Below, piece after piece: positions 27,185-36,152 of a stretch of DNA of 41,954 nt. The notes beneath the pieces are model-generated. The model was not told where the DNA came from and did not search any database. It saw only the letters and a list, made by a program, of their open reading frames with translations. This DNA is from Bacteroidota bacterium (GTDB taxonomy: Bacteria; Bacteroidota; Bacteroidia; Chitinophagales; Chitinophagaceae): positions 1 through 41,954 of the forward strand of contig JAFEAF010000029.1 of NCBI GenBank assembly GCA_018266555.1. Direction: 5' to 3'. How positions within the stretch are numbered: position 1 is the first letter of the stretch; each line of letters starts with the position of its first letter. The position numbers were made by a program, and so were the translations under genes.

Positions 27185-27274
27185 ATGAAGCTATTGTCCG
27201 AATCCATCCGTAACTTTTGGGAAGGGTTTATTTCCTTCTATACTTCGATTTATAATGGAATGAAACGCTGGTAA
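27185..27274 (+). CDS. Possible 29-residue amphipathic small protein
   Basis: A short open frame, ATG 27185 to TAA 27274, lies in the 250-base gap between two minus-strand genes. Its product is rich in aromatic and basic residues (FWEGFISFY, SIYNGMKRW) and would form an amphipathic helix with Trp at the end. It stops 7 bases before the convergent DinB gene. No clear promoter was found. Chance is a real alternative for a frame this short; conserved synonymous change in relatives would decide. Confidence 0.3.
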   Translation: MKLLSESIRNFWEGFISFYTSIYNGMKRW

Positions 27275-27280
27275 TATTGA

Positions 27281-27757
27281 TCATTTTTCATTCTTTAATG
27301 TCGCCGCCAGTTTGAAAATGGTAAAGAGATGGTGTGCCTCATGCAGCAGGAAAAAATTCATCCATTGCAACACGTTCATAGTTCCATAAGTCTGATGATA
27401 CCCTGTTCGGGAATAATCTTCCGGGTTAAATGTTAAAAATTTTGCTACCATATCTTTCCGGGTGCCTAGTAAATCTTTCATCACTTCATGGGAAGTTTTG
27501 CCGCAATAATCATGAAATGAGGGATCTTTTTCTGCAATATAACGGGGAAACGATGGATTATCTTCTGATAAGATTTGCTTGATACGGTCAATAAATAAAT
27601 GCTGATAGGTAGTGAGGTGAACAATGAATTCAAAAACAGACCACTTACCGGCAATAGGCCGCCGGCGAATCTGTTCATCAGATAAACCGTCAATGAGATC
27701 AATCAGAGATTTATGTTGGTACTGCATTCGTGTTGAAATGGAAGAAGATATTTCCAT
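27281..27757 (-). CDS. DinB-family four-helix protein
   Basis: This 158-residue DinB/YfiT-like protein has the metal-binding histidines of the fold: HLTTYQHLFIDR (about 48-60) and FLLHEAHHLFTIFKL near the C-terminus. Such proteins are often thiol-transferases or metal-dependent hydrolases of small substrates. KWSVFEFIVHL in the second helix is also typical. It is 16 bases downstream of the radical SAM gene, so the two may be co-transcribed. Confidence 0.85.
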   Translation of the reverse strand: MEISSSISTRMQYQHKSLIDLIDGLSDEQIRRRPIAGKWSVFEFIVHLTTYQHLFIDRIKQILSEDNPSFPRYIAEKDPSFHDYCGKTSHEVMKDLLGTRKDMVAKFLTFNPEDYSRTGYHQTYGTMNVLQWMNFFLLHEAHHLFTIFKLAATLKNEK

Positions 27758-27773
27758 ATTGCTTTTTTAAGGT

Positions 27774-28805
27774 TTAATTATTGCTCCACACTTTAGTACC
27801 TTCAGAACAATTGGAGCAAATATCAATATTCTTTCTGCCTTTTAAGATCTGCGCCCTGAATTTAGTGTATTCCCTGTTTTTCCAGATATCTTTAAACGAT
27901 TTTTTTTTCAGGTCGCCTAAGCGGTGCTGCGCATCTTTATCAAAACAACAGGGTGCTACCAATCCATCCCAGGTGATCACCGGGTCATGCCACAATCGCC
28001 AACAGTGATTCGCCAATTTTCCTTTGAACTCATAGGAATTTCCTTTTTTCCGGTAACGGCTGTATTTGTCAATAGATGGAATAAGATGGTTGGGGTCGTT
28101 TTCAAAATCATAAATCTGTGCCGTCTTGAACCATACATCATCCACGCCAATATCCTTCGCTAATTTTTTTACATCTTCAATCTGATGCTCATTCGGTTTC
28201 ACTACCAGGAATTGAAATATTACAAATGGCGTTTTACTTTTCAGCTTTTTTTTCCATTTCATAATATTAGTAGCGCCTTCAATGACTTTGTTCAAATTTC
28301 CACCAACCCGGTATTGCTGATATACATCCTGCGTAGTCCCATCAATGGAAATAATCAAACGATCCAAGCCGCTTTCAATAGTTTTTCTTGCATTTTCATC
28401 ATTCAGGTAATGCGCATTGGTAGATGTGGCGGTATAGATTTTTTTCTTGGATGCATATTGAACCATATTCAAAAATTCGGGGTTCAGGTATGGCTCGCCC
28501 TGAAAATAAAAAACAAGATAAAGGAGATCTTTAGATAATTGATCAATTGTTTCGCTGAAAAAATCTTTTTGCAACATACCTGTGGGCCGGGTAAAAGCTC
28601 TCAATCCACTGGGACATTCCGGGCAGCGCAGGTTGCAGGAAGTGGTGGGCTCAAAAGAAATGGAAATAGGGTACCCCCATTGGATTGGTTTTTTACTCCA
28701 TTTGCTCAGGTAATAACTACTCAGCACTTTTGTGGCATTCCAGGCTCGCCGAAAGGTGAGTTTGGATAAAAGATTGGCGCTATCATTCCAGTTGAATCGG
28801 GACAT
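27774..28805 (-). CDS. Radical SAM/SPASM domain protein
   Basis: The radical SAM cluster motif CNLRCPEC (Cys57, Cys61, Cys64) follows a short N-terminal region, then LVFYFQGEPYLNPEF and SIDGTTQDVYQQYRVGG of the partial barrel. The C-terminal SPASM segment has PCCFDKDAQHRLGDL and ICSNCSEG for auxiliary clusters. Proteins of this layout modify peptides or sugars; no small substrate peptide is obvious next to it. It is divergent from pxpB with a 43-base gap. Confidence 0.88.
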   Translation of the reverse strand: MSRFNWNDSANLLSKLTFRRAWNATKVLSSYYLSKWSKKPIQWGYPISISFEPTTSCNLRCPECPSGLRAFTRPTGMLQKDFFSETIDQLSKDLLYLVFYFQGEPYLNPEFLNMVQYASKKKIYTATSTNAHYLNDENARKTIESGLDRLIISIDGTTQDVYQQYRVGGNLNKVIEGATNIMKWKKKLKSKTPFVIFQFLVVKPNEHQIEDVKKLAKDIGVDDVWFKTAQIYDFENDPNHLIPSIDKYSRYRKKGNSYEFKGKLANHCWRLWHDPVITWDGLVAPCCFDKDAQHRLGDLKKKSFKDIWKNREYTKFRAQILKGRKNIDICSNCSEGTKVWSNN

Positions 28806-28834
28806 TTGACAGTAAAGTTAAGTCCGTATCTTCA
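28805..28834 (+). promoter_or_regulatory. Candidate promoter of the 5-oxoprolinase operon
   Basis: TTTG (28805-28808), an 18-base spacer, and TATCTTCA (28827-28834) lie 15 bases before the pxpB ATG. The -33 is perfect; the -7 keeps TA and TT only. It overlaps the start of the divergent radical SAM gene by one base. Confidence 0.35.
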
Positions 28835-28848
28835 AAAAACATTTCGTG

Positions 28849-29562
28849 ATGTTCCCGCAAAAATCATATAGTATTTTTTCCCTGGGCGATGCTGCAATCA
28901 CCATTGATTTTGGCAATATTATCAACGAGAAGATAAATGACTATGTTTTGGATTTATTCCATGCATTTCAGCAGCGCCCCTTTTCCGGCATGGTTGACTT
29001 AATTCCTGCATATAGTTCTCTAAGTATTTATTATGATCCGGTAAAATTGAGAAAGTCAATTTCTCATTCTGAGACGGCATTTGAGTATATAAAAAAGGAA
29101 GTAGTAAAGTTCATAGAAAAATTCTCATGGGAAAAGCCTTTACCGGCCAAAGTAATGAAGATTCCTGTTTGTTATGATGAATATTATGCTACAGACCTGA
29201 GCCGGATTGCTGAAATAAAAAATTTAGAGAAACAGGAAATAGTTCACTTACATTACGGACAAACATACCGGGTGTATATGATTGGTTTTTTACCGGGCTT
29301 CCCATATTTAGGAACTCTGGATGAAAAAATTGCAATGCCCAGAAAACCAGAGCCACAAATGGTAAAGGCAGGAAGTGTTGCTATTGCAGGAAGACAAACA
29401 GGAATTTATCCATTGGAAAGCCCCGGAGGCTGGCATATTATTGGAAAAACACCGTTGAAAATATTTGATGCCAACCGGGAAAGCCCGTCTTTATTGAGTG
29501 CGGGTGATGTGGTTGAATTTTATCCAATAGATAAAAATGAATTTTTGAATTTATCATTATGA
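28849..29562 (+). CDS. pxpB: 5-oxoprolinase subunit B (KipI-like)
   Basis: I start this at ATG 28849; GTG 28846 would add one residue. The protein has the family's conserved C-terminal half: GFLPGFPYLGTLD, PRKPEPQMVKAGSVAIAG and TGIYPLESPGGWHIIG. Together with PxpC and PxpA it forms the ATP-dependent 5-oxoprolinase that opens 5-oxo-L-proline to glutamate. It overlaps pxpC by 4 bases (ATGA), a sign of translational coupling. Operon order is B-C-A-transporter. Confidence 0.92.
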   Translation: MFPQKSYSIFSLGDAAITIDFGNIINEKINDYVLDLFHAFQQRPFSGMVDLIPAYSSLSIYYDPVKLRKSISHSETAFEYIKKEVVKFIEKFSWEKPLPAKVMKIPVCYDEYYATDLSRIAEIKNLEKQEIVHLHYGQTYRVYMIGFLPGFPYLGTLDEKIAMPRKPEPQMVKAGSVAIAGRQTGIYPLESPGGWHIIGKTPLKIFDANRESPSLLSAGDVVEFYPIDKNEFLNLSL

Positions 29563-30554
29563 GCTTACGCATCGTCAAAGCGGGAGTACTGGACAGTATT
29601 CAGGACCGGGGACGCTACGGATGGCAATATCTTGGCATTAATCCTGCAGGAACGATGGATTCGTTTTCTGCAAGCATTGCTAATATACTTGTTGGAAATA
29701 ATCCGGATGAAGCAACCATTGAATTACATTTTCCCGCATCTATTTTTTTATTTGAACGACCGGCATTGGTGGCGATAAGCGGAGCTGATTTTTCTGCAAC
29801 GATTAACGGGGAGCCGGTTCCTGCTTCTCATGCTTTTATGGTCAATAAAAATTCTGTATTACAATTTCAGGAACCTACAAAGGGGGCAAGGGCTTATCTT
29901 GCTGTAAAAGGAGGCTTTCTGGCAGATACATGGCTTGGAAGTGTAAGTACCAATTTGAAAGCGGGAATGGGAGGCTATCAGGGAAGAGGTTTACGCAAAA
30001 ACGACCAGGTATTCTTCAGGGAAGACTTAAAATATTCAACGATTCTTAGCCAAAAAGAATATATGATATTACCCTGGAAAGCCGACCTGAATTGGAATAG
30101 TAAAACTGAATATGCAAATGAATTATTTATAATACCTGGACATGAATGGGATTGGCTGATTAATGAATCAAAGAATAATTTTTTGAATACTTCATTAACT
30201 ATTACGCAACAATCTGACCGGATGGGGTACAGGCTGAATAATATCCCGCTTCGCACTTTAACCAATGAAGAAATCGTTTCTTCTGCGGTAAGTTTCGGCA
30301 CGGTACAATTATTACCCGGTGGCCGGCTTATTATTTTAATGGCCGATCACCAGACTACCGGCGGATATCCGAGAATTGCGCATATCATTTCTGCACATCT
30401 TCCCGGTGCGGCACAAATGAAAACAGGTGATAGCATTCGTTTCAAAATGACCGACTCAAAAACAGCAGAAGGTTTATTGATAAAACAGCAACAACATTTA
30501 CTGCAACTGCAAAGTGCATGTAAGTTCCGGCTGGAAGAATATTTAAACTCATGA
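29559..30554 (+). CDS. pxpC: 5-oxoprolinase subunit C (KipA-like, biotin-dependent carboxylase-related)
   Basis: At 331 residues this matches PxpC/KipA. It opens with the signature VKAGVLDSIQDRGRYGWQYLGINPAGTMD and has LVAISGADFSATING and YLAVKGGF repeats, GHEWDWL, and the late VSSAVSFGTVQLLPGGRLIILMADHQTTGGYPRIA block. It acts with PxpB as the ATP-using part of 5-oxoprolinase. It overlaps both neighbours by 4 bases. Confidence 0.93.
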   Translation: MSLRIVKAGVLDSIQDRGRYGWQYLGINPAGTMDSFSASIANILVGNNPDEATIELHFPASIFLFERPALVAISGADFSATINGEPVPASHAFMVNKNSVLQFQEPTKGARAYLAVKGGFLADTWLGSVSTNLKAGMGGYQGRGLRKNDQVFFREDLKYSTILSQKEYMILPWKADLNWNSKTEYANELFIIPGHEWDWLINESKNNFLNTSLTITQQSDRMGYRLNNIPLRTLTNEEIVSSAVSFGTVQLLPGGRLIILMADHQTTGGYPRIAHIISAHLPGAAQMKTGDSIRFKMTDSKTAEGLLIKQQQHLLQLQSACKFRLEEYLNS

Positions 30555-31294
30555 TTATTGATCTTAACTGTGATATGGGAGAAGGGATCGGCAACGATGA
30601 AGCCATTATGCCCTTCATTACCTCTGTAAATATTGCTTGTGGTTATCATGCCGGCAACAAGGAAATCATGATAAAAACTATTAGACTTGCCCTACATTAC
30701 AACGTATCCATTGGAGCCCATCCTTCCTTTTTTGACCGGGAAAATTTTGGAAGAATTGAAAAGAATCTTTCCGATTCTGAAATATTTGATCTTATTTTAA
30801 AACAGTTAAAGCTACTGGATGATCTTGCCGGAAATTATGGTACGAAACTTCACCATGTGAAACCACATGGGGCATTATATAACTTATCTGCGAATAACTC
30901 ATCTGTTGCTAAAGCTATTGCATCAGCAGTAAAAAATTTTGATCCGCATTTAATTTTATTCGGATTAAGCGGGAGCCAATCCATTCACCAGGCAAAAAAA
31001 ATAAACCTGAAAACGGCCAGCGAAGTTTTTGCCGATCGTACTTACCGGGAAGATGGAAGCCTTACGCCTCGTTCGCAAGCCGGTGCTATGATTGAAAATG
31101 CTGAAGAAGCAGTGAAGCAGGCTTTGCAAATGATTCAAAGTAAAACAGTGAATACAATATCAGGTAAAAAAATACCGATTGATGCAGAAACAATTTGCAT
31201 ACATGGCGACGGGAAACACGCTGTACAGTTTGCACAGCTAATTCATGAAGCATTGAAGAAGGAAGGAATTAAACTTCAATCAAATCAGGTGTGA
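30551..31294 (+). CDS. pxpA: 5-oxoprolinase subunit A (LamB/YcsF family)
   Basis: The 247-residue product opens with IDLNCDMGEGIGNDEAIMPF and SVNIACGYHAGN, hallmarks of the LamB/YcsF/PxpA family, and has HHVKPHGALYN and TASEVFADRTYREDG motifs. PxpA performs the hydrolytic step on 5-oxoproline. Its last four bases (GTGA) overlap the GTG start of the transporter. Confidence 0.94.
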   Translation: MIIDLNCDMGEGIGNDEAIMPFITSVNIACGYHAGNKEIMIKTIRLALHYNVSIGAHPSFFDRENFGRIEKNLSDSEIFDLILKQLKLLDDLAGNYGTKLHHVKPHGALYNLSANNSSVAKAIASAVKNFDPHLILFGLSGSQSIHQAKKINLKTASEVFADRTYREDGSLTPRSQAGAMIENAEEAVKQALQMIQSKTVNTISGKKIPIDAETICIHGDGKHAVQFAQLIHEALKKEGIKLQSNQV

Positions 31295-32463
31295 AAAAGA
31301 ATTCTGCAATACTTGGTGCCGCTTTTCTCATGGCCACTTCAGCCATCGGCCCGGGATTTCTTACCCAAACCAGTTTGTTTACTGAGGAACTGATGGCCAG
31401 TTTCGGCTTTGTGATACTCATTTCAATCATCCTTGATGTTGGTGCCCAGTTAAATATCTGGCGCATCGTAGCAGTCAGTGAAAACAGGGCACAAGACCTT
31501 GCGAATGATTTATTACCCGGCCTTGGATTTTTTCTTGCCGCATTGATTGCGTTCGGAGGATTGATTTTTAATATCGGAAATATTGCAGGTTGTGGATTAG
31601 GCGCACAGGTATTGACAGGGGCAGAGCCCAAAACGGGAGCTGTAATCAGTTGTGTTATTGCCCTGGGAATTTTTTGGTATAAAGAAGCGGGACGAATGAT
31701 GGATAATTTTACAAAGCTCCTGGGCTTTCTCATGATCGGGCTGACAGCGTATATCGCTATTTCTTCGCATCCGCCTGTAGCCGACGCATTGTACAGGACT
31801 GTGTGGCCGGAGAAAATTGATGTGATGAAAATTATTACATTGGTGGGAGGAACAGTAGGCGGTTATATTTCATTTGCCGGGGCGCATCGTTTGTTGGATG
31901 CTGGCATAAAGGGAAAACAAAATTTACCACAGATTACCCGCAGTTCCGTTACCGGAATTTTAATTACAGCCATAATGCGGTTTGTTTTATTTCTTGCAGC
32001 CTTGGGCGTAGTGTGGCAGGGTATTAAATTGCCTGTTGAAAATCCAGCAGCCGGAGTATTTTCATCTGCAGCCGGAGCAATAGGATATAAATTTTTCGGA
32101 GTTGTATTATGGAGTGCCGCTATCACTTCTGTTGTCGGGGCTTCTTACACTTCTGTCTCATTTTGGAAGACATTGCATCCTATGATTGCGAAGAATGAAA
32201 AAATATTTATTTCAGCATTTATAATTATAGCCACTATTGCTTTTATTTTCATTGGCAACCCGGTGAAACAACTTGTCGTAGCCGGAGCTATTAATGGGAT
32301 TATTCTTCCAATAGCATTGATTATTATTATGATTGTTTCAGCAAAGTCGTCAATGATGAAAACATATCAGCATCCAGCCTGGCTCCGTGTCTTTGGATGG
32401 ATGGTAGTAGTTGTGTTAAGCTGGATGAGCTATAAAACATTTTACCAACTGTTTAATCAATAA
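31291..32463 (+). CDS. NRAMP-related transporter (YcsG-like) of the 5-oxoprolinase operon
   Basis: The 390-residue, roughly eleven-helix protein starts at GTG 31291, overlapping pxpA by 4 bases. It resembles NRAMP metal transporters, but the first-helix metal motif DPGN is replaced (SAIGPGFLTQTS) and the sixth-helix motif is replaced by SFAGAHRLLDAG. Metal transport is therefore doubtful. Placement in this operon, as with YcsG in other genomes, suggests uptake of 5-oxoproline or a related amino acid. A terminator follows at 32492. Confidence 0.85.
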   Translation: MKKNSAILGAAFLMATSAIGPGFLTQTSLFTEELMASFGFVILISIILDVGAQLNIWRIVAVSENRAQDLANDLLPGLGFFLAALIAFGGLIFNIGNIAGCGLGAQVLTGAEPKTGAVISCVIALGIFWYKEAGRMMDNFTKLLGFLMIGLTAYIAISSHPPVADALYRTVWPEKIDVMKIITLVGGTVGGYISFAGAHRLLDAGIKGKQNLPQITRSSVTGILITAIMRFVLFLAALGVVWQGIKLPVENPAAGVFSSAAGAIGYKFFGVVLWSAAITSVVGASYTSVSFWKTLHPMIAKNEKIFISAFIIIATIAFIFIGNPVKQLVVAGAINGIILPIALIIIMIVSAKSSMMKTYQHPAWLRVFGWMVVVVLSWMSYKTFYQLFNQ

Positions 32464-32491
32464 AATCCTCTATTTGAATTTTGTAAAAACA

Positions 32492-32522
32492 AAAGCCCAA
32501 CCGTAGGGTGCGATTGAGCTTT
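32492..32522 (+). terminator. Hairpin terminator after the 5-oxoprolinase operon
   Basis: AAAGCCCAA and TTGAGCTTT pair with one C-A mismatch, with a 13-base GC-bearing loop between. The stem is followed by a T-rich stretch (GTTGTTAT). It starts 29 bases past the transporter stop. Confidence 0.55.
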
Positions 32523-32556
32523 GTTGTTATCATCCATCCTTGTAGCGTGTGTCCAA

Positions 32557-33321
32557 TCAGCCGTTTAATATTTTAGATCCATTCAGATATTTTTCTGTGG
32601 GATGATATATGAAAAAGCAAGTTCCATTCTTTATGATGCTGATAATTGAAGTGCTTTCGCTTGCCGGGACTGCAGGGCAACCGAAACTGCGGCCTAAAAA
32701 GTTATTGTGACTCAGAAACCCTTTTTCTGCATAAGCAGCGCCATGCAACACAATCGTACGGGAGGCAGCTTTATCATTAAAGCCTTTATCTACCCCTTTT
32801 ATTTTAAGTGATAATCCGTGCTCGCCGAAATAAGTGTTTTCGGTGATATAAAATCCAAGACTGCTTTCCAACGATTCAGGACGATTGGAAAATCGGGTGG
32901 CGTATTCACCGCCCGAATTTCGCCCATGTGCTACATAGGTATTGATTAGCAAACGGCCGTTTTTCAGATCAATAACATATAACCTTTTATTTCTTGAAGA
33001 TTGACTGAAGTCACAAATGGTAAGATATTCTCCGTTGATTATTTTATGTTTATTCAACAGAAAGTTATATCCTTTCAGTGCAAAGTCAAACGCTTTTCTT
33101 GTCAAACCATAGTCTTCAAGATGGATGATATTGTACAATCCTGAAATACTTTTTATTTTTGAATGCGGATTAGTTTCTGGAATGGTCCATGAAACTGCCG
33201 GAAAAGCATTTTTGTGGTCATTATTTGTTTTTGGTATTTCAATTCCGGTATGGAGGATTGGAAAGGCTGCCAATGAAACAGACAACCAGGATGTGGATAT
33301 CGATTTTAATATCTTAGTCAA
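32557..33321 (-). CDS. Murein L,D-transpeptidase-like (YkuD_2) protein
   Basis: This 254-residue protein has an N-terminal hydrophobic stretch (about 10-23) that should export it. It contains FSQSSRNKRLYVIDL, AHGRNSGGEYA, the active-site histidine in VLHGAAYA (His193) and GRSFGCPAVP with Cys215 as nucleophile. The murein-transpeptidase catalytic family cross-links or modifies peptidoglycan stems. The catalytic residues are complete. It is transcribed away from the 5-oxoprolinase operon end. Confidence 0.85.
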   Translation of the reverse strand: MTKILKSISTSWLSVSLAAFPILHTGIEIPKTNNDHKNAFPAVSWTIPETNPHSKIKSISGLYNIIHLEDYGLTRKAFDFALKGYNFLLNKHKIINGEYLTICDFSQSSRNKRLYVIDLKNGRLLINTYVAHGRNSGGEYATRFSNRPESLESSLGFYITENTYFGEHGLSLKIKGVDKGFNDKAASRTIVLHGAAYAEKGFLSHNNFLGRSFGCPAVPASESTSIISIIKNGTCFFIYHPTEKYLNGSKILNG

Positions 33322-33337
33322 TCGGGTACGGTTTTTC

Positions 33338-33353
33338 TCCGAATTTTTTCGGA
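33338..33353. promoter_or_regulatory. Hairpin in the leader of the L,D-transpeptidase gene
   Basis: TCCGAA-TTTT-TTCGGA is a perfect 6-bp stem located 17-32 bases upstream of the minus-strand start at 33321. Beyond it is a direct repeat of ACGGATT (33354-33360 and about 33367-33373). It may be a regulator site or a leader structure. Confidence 0.35.
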
Positions 33354-33507
33354 ACGGATTTTCAAAACGGATTAGGGGATAAAAATATTATTGAACTTAA
33401 ATAAATGCAAGCCTGTAAATACTTTTTTTAAATAATTTGCGAATAAATACGAGGCTACCGGAATTTACTTTGTGTAGTTTTACTAACAAAATACCGAAAT
33501 CAGAACT

Positions 33508-34581
33508 TTAGCTAATGTGTGTGATCTCTCTTTGTTTGGTTACAAATTCGTTGGAATAAATTCTCAGCAATAGTGTAAAAATTGAAATGAGCAACGGCCC
33601 GAATATAAGTCCGATAAATCCAAAAAGATTCAAACCTACTATCACTCCAAATACAGTGACCAACGGATGTACGTTTCCGATCCGTTTCATCATGGTAAAC
33701 CGCATTACATTATCCACCGTTCCAATAATTCCAAAACCAAAAATCAGCATAGCTACTCCCTGCCATGTTCGGTCATTGGCAAAAAAGATGATTGAAAGAG
33801 GAACATATGCCAGCGCTGCGCCTACTATTGGTAACATACCGGCAATCCAGGTAACCCCAAACCAGAAGAAAGGTTCTTTTACACCTAATATCAGGTACCC
33901 CACTAATCCCACGATTGCTTGTGCCAGGGCCACCACCGGAATTCCAACCGCATTCGATATAACCATCCTGTTTACCTCATTACCCAACCGTTTTACGTTT
34001 TCATCTTTTAATGGAATGTATTCGTATAAAGCATCTTCCATTTTTCGGCCATTCACCAGCATGAAATAGAGGATGAAATAAATAAAGAAAACTGTAGTGA
34101 CCGTATTGAAGGTAGCGCCAAGTATTTTTGGAAGACTGTTTGCAATAGCGTCTCCCATTTTATTGATATTGTCATCGCTGAGGATGGTGATATCAAAGCG
34201 ACGCTCCGCATTATGCACTACTTCCCGCAAAGCCTCTATCAACTCTGATGAATGTTGAATAGCATAACTGACTTTGGATGAAAGCATGTTGGCTAAAAGC
34301 CCAACCGGCAACAGAATAATAATAATAGAAGCAAACATGAGAAGCAGCGCTGTCAATCCTTTTTTCCATTTCCTTTTTTCTGTCAGGTAAAACATGATCC
34401 GGTGCAGCAATGCATAAAGCGTAATGGCTCCCAGCAGTGCCGGAATGAAAGATTGAAGTTGTAAAAATAAAACTATGGCCAGCAGCAGTATGAGAATGAG
34501 GAAAAACACCTGCCTTACCCGGTTTTGATCAATGATATTATTATTCATAATGGACAGAAAAAACTTTTCTAAAGGTATCAT
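33508..34581 (-). CDS. AI-2E family transporter
   Basis: The start at ATG 34581 overlaps the MATE stop as ATGA, a coupled arrangement; ATG 34599 and 34548 are alternatives. The protein of about 357 residues has the family pattern of eight membrane segments around a long extramembrane region (ERRFDITILSDDNINKMGDAIANSL), with GTVDNVMRFTMMKRIG and VFGVIVGLNLFGFIGLIFGPL near the end. AI-2E family members export or antiport small molecules or sodium. It is the second gene of a two-gene transporter operon. Confidence 0.88.
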   Translation of the reverse strand: MIPLEKFFLSIMNNNIIDQNRVRQVFFLILILLLAIVLFLQLQSFIPALLGAITLYALLHRIMFYLTEKRKWKKGLTALLLMFASIIIILLPVGLLANMLSSKVSYAIQHSSELIEALREVVHNAERRFDITILSDDNINKMGDAIANSLPKILGATFNTVTTVFFIYFILYFMLVNGRKMEDALYEYIPLKDENVKRLGNEVNRMVISNAVGIPVVALAQAIVGLVGYLILGVKEPFFWFGVTWIAGMLPIVGAALAYVPLSIIFFANDRTWQGVAMLIFGFGIIGTVDNVMRFTMMKRIGNVHPLVTVFGVIVGLNLFGFIGLIFGPLLISIFTLLLRIYSNEFVTKQREITHIS

Positions 34582-36002
34582 ATCTTCACCTTCTTCCATT
34601 TGCCTTTTTTAAAATATATCCAGGCGGCAATGGCACATAATGTTTCTGCCGCAGGAATACAAATAAATATCCCTGCTATGTCTGTATGAAATCCCTGCAC
34701 CAACAAATAGGCTAATGGCACCTGGAATAACCAGAATGCAAAGAAACTAATCCATGTCGGCGTTTTAGTATCTCCGGCTCCATTCAATGCCTGCATCATT
34801 ACCATGCCTATGCCATAAAAAATGTAACCTGTACCAATAATGGTTAATGCCTGCGCTCCTACCTGCTGCACGGCGCTTTCTTTTGTAAAAATGCTGATGA
34901 TGGGCGACGAAAAGAAAATAAATAACAGCATCACAACGGTCATGAAAACAGCATTATATTTAGCCGTAAGCCAAACACTTTTTACCGCCCGGTTCGGCTG
35001 ATTGGCACCAAGATTTTGACCTACCAATGTTGCTGCAGCATTACTTAAACCCCAGGCGGGCAAAATGAAGAAGACAACATTTCGGATAGCAATTTGATAT
35101 CCGGCTGATGCCTCCGTGCCTCCGGTTTCGGCTACCAACCTTGACAAAATGATCCAGCTTCCGGATGCAATTAAAAATTGAAAAGTAGCAGGCCATGCTA
35201 TTTGTATCAATGTTTTCATGACCGAAAAATCAATTTTGAAATGTTCTTTTCGCAAACTGATACTGCTTTTTCCACCAAACAAACTCCGGCATTGATACAG
35301 CACTCCCATTCCTCTTCCGATAGTAGTGGCGATAGCAGCGCCTTCTAATCTAAAACCATTCCACGGACCAATGCCATAAATAAACAACGGGCATAAAATA
35401 ATATTCAGCAAGCTTGCCAGCCATAAACTTCGCATGGCCATAGCGGCATCTCCTACACCACGAAAAATTCCATTGATCAAAAAAAGTAAAAGGACGGTCA
35501 AACTCCCACCCATCATAATGCGGGTGAAATGGGAACCATCTTTCACTACATCTTCATGTGCTCCCATGATTCGTAAAATATCCGGAGCAAAAATGACTCC
35601 CGCCGTACTGAGTATTACAGACACTATCAATGCCATGATCAATGATTGCATGCCTGCATGTGCAGCAGCTTCTTTATTTTTTTCGCCTGTTCTTCTTGCT
35701 ACCATTGCTGTGGCGGCAGTACTCAACCCGATAGCAACAGAATAAACTATGGTGATTACAGACTCAGTAAGCCCAACTGTTTGTATAGCGGCACTGCTGT
35801 TTGGGAGGTGACCGATAAAAAAAATATCTACTACCGCAAAAACGGATTCCAAACTCAATTCAAGAATCATAGGGATTGCCAGTAAAATGATGGCAGTACG
35901 AATACTCCCTTGCGTATAGTCATGTTCCCCTCCACGGAGCGATTGTTTTATCAATGAAATAAAACGAAACAGTTTATTGCTATGTATATTACTTTGAGGC
36001 AT
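34578..36002 (-). CDS. MATE-family multidrug/sodium efflux transporter
   Basis: The 474-residue product has twelve expected helices in two pseudo-symmetric halves: YTQGSIRTAIILLAIPMILEL opens the first and MKTLIQIAWPATFQF the second. GLSTAATAMVARRTGEKNKE, GIFRGVGDAAMAMR and NGAGDTKTPTW are typical MATE segments. MATE proteins expel cationic drugs using a sodium or proton gradient. The gene is followed by AI-2E with a 4-base overlap. Confidence 0.93.
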   Translation of the reverse strand: MPQSNIHSNKLFRFISLIKQSLRGGEHDYTQGSIRTAIILLAIPMILELSLESVFAVVDIFFIGHLPNSSAAIQTVGLTESVITIVYSVAIGLSTAATAMVARRTGEKNKEAAAHAGMQSLIMALIVSVILSTAGVIFAPDILRIMGAHEDVVKDGSHFTRIMMGGSLTVLLLFLINGIFRGVGDAAMAMRSLWLASLLNIILCPLFIYGIGPWNGFRLEGAAIATTIGRGMGVLYQCRSLFGGKSSISLRKEHFKIDFSVMKTLIQIAWPATFQFLIASGSWIILSRLVAETGGTEASAGYQIAIRNVVFFILPAWGLSNAAATLVGQNLGANQPNRAVKSVWLTAKYNAVFMTVVMLLFIFFSSPIISIFTKESAVQQVGAQALTIIGTGYIFYGIGMVMMQALNGAGDTKTPTWISFFAFWLFQVPLAYLLVQGFHTDIAGIFICIPAAETLCAIAAWIYFKKGKWKKVKI

Positions 36003-36152
36003 ACAGAAAATTTGAAATTATATAAAAAAGAAAAAAGATAGCAATGAAGAATTGCTAATGTCCGATTTGAAAATTTGGCCCTTTTTTACTGGGGATCGAG
36101 CCTTAACACATGATCATATTCGAAAATTGTAGAGGGCAAATATAGATAAACT

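Noticed and set aside
34700-35020. TGGCAC matches considered as sigma-54 promoters
   Set aside because: They lie within the MATE coding region and lack the TTGC -12 element at the right spacing.
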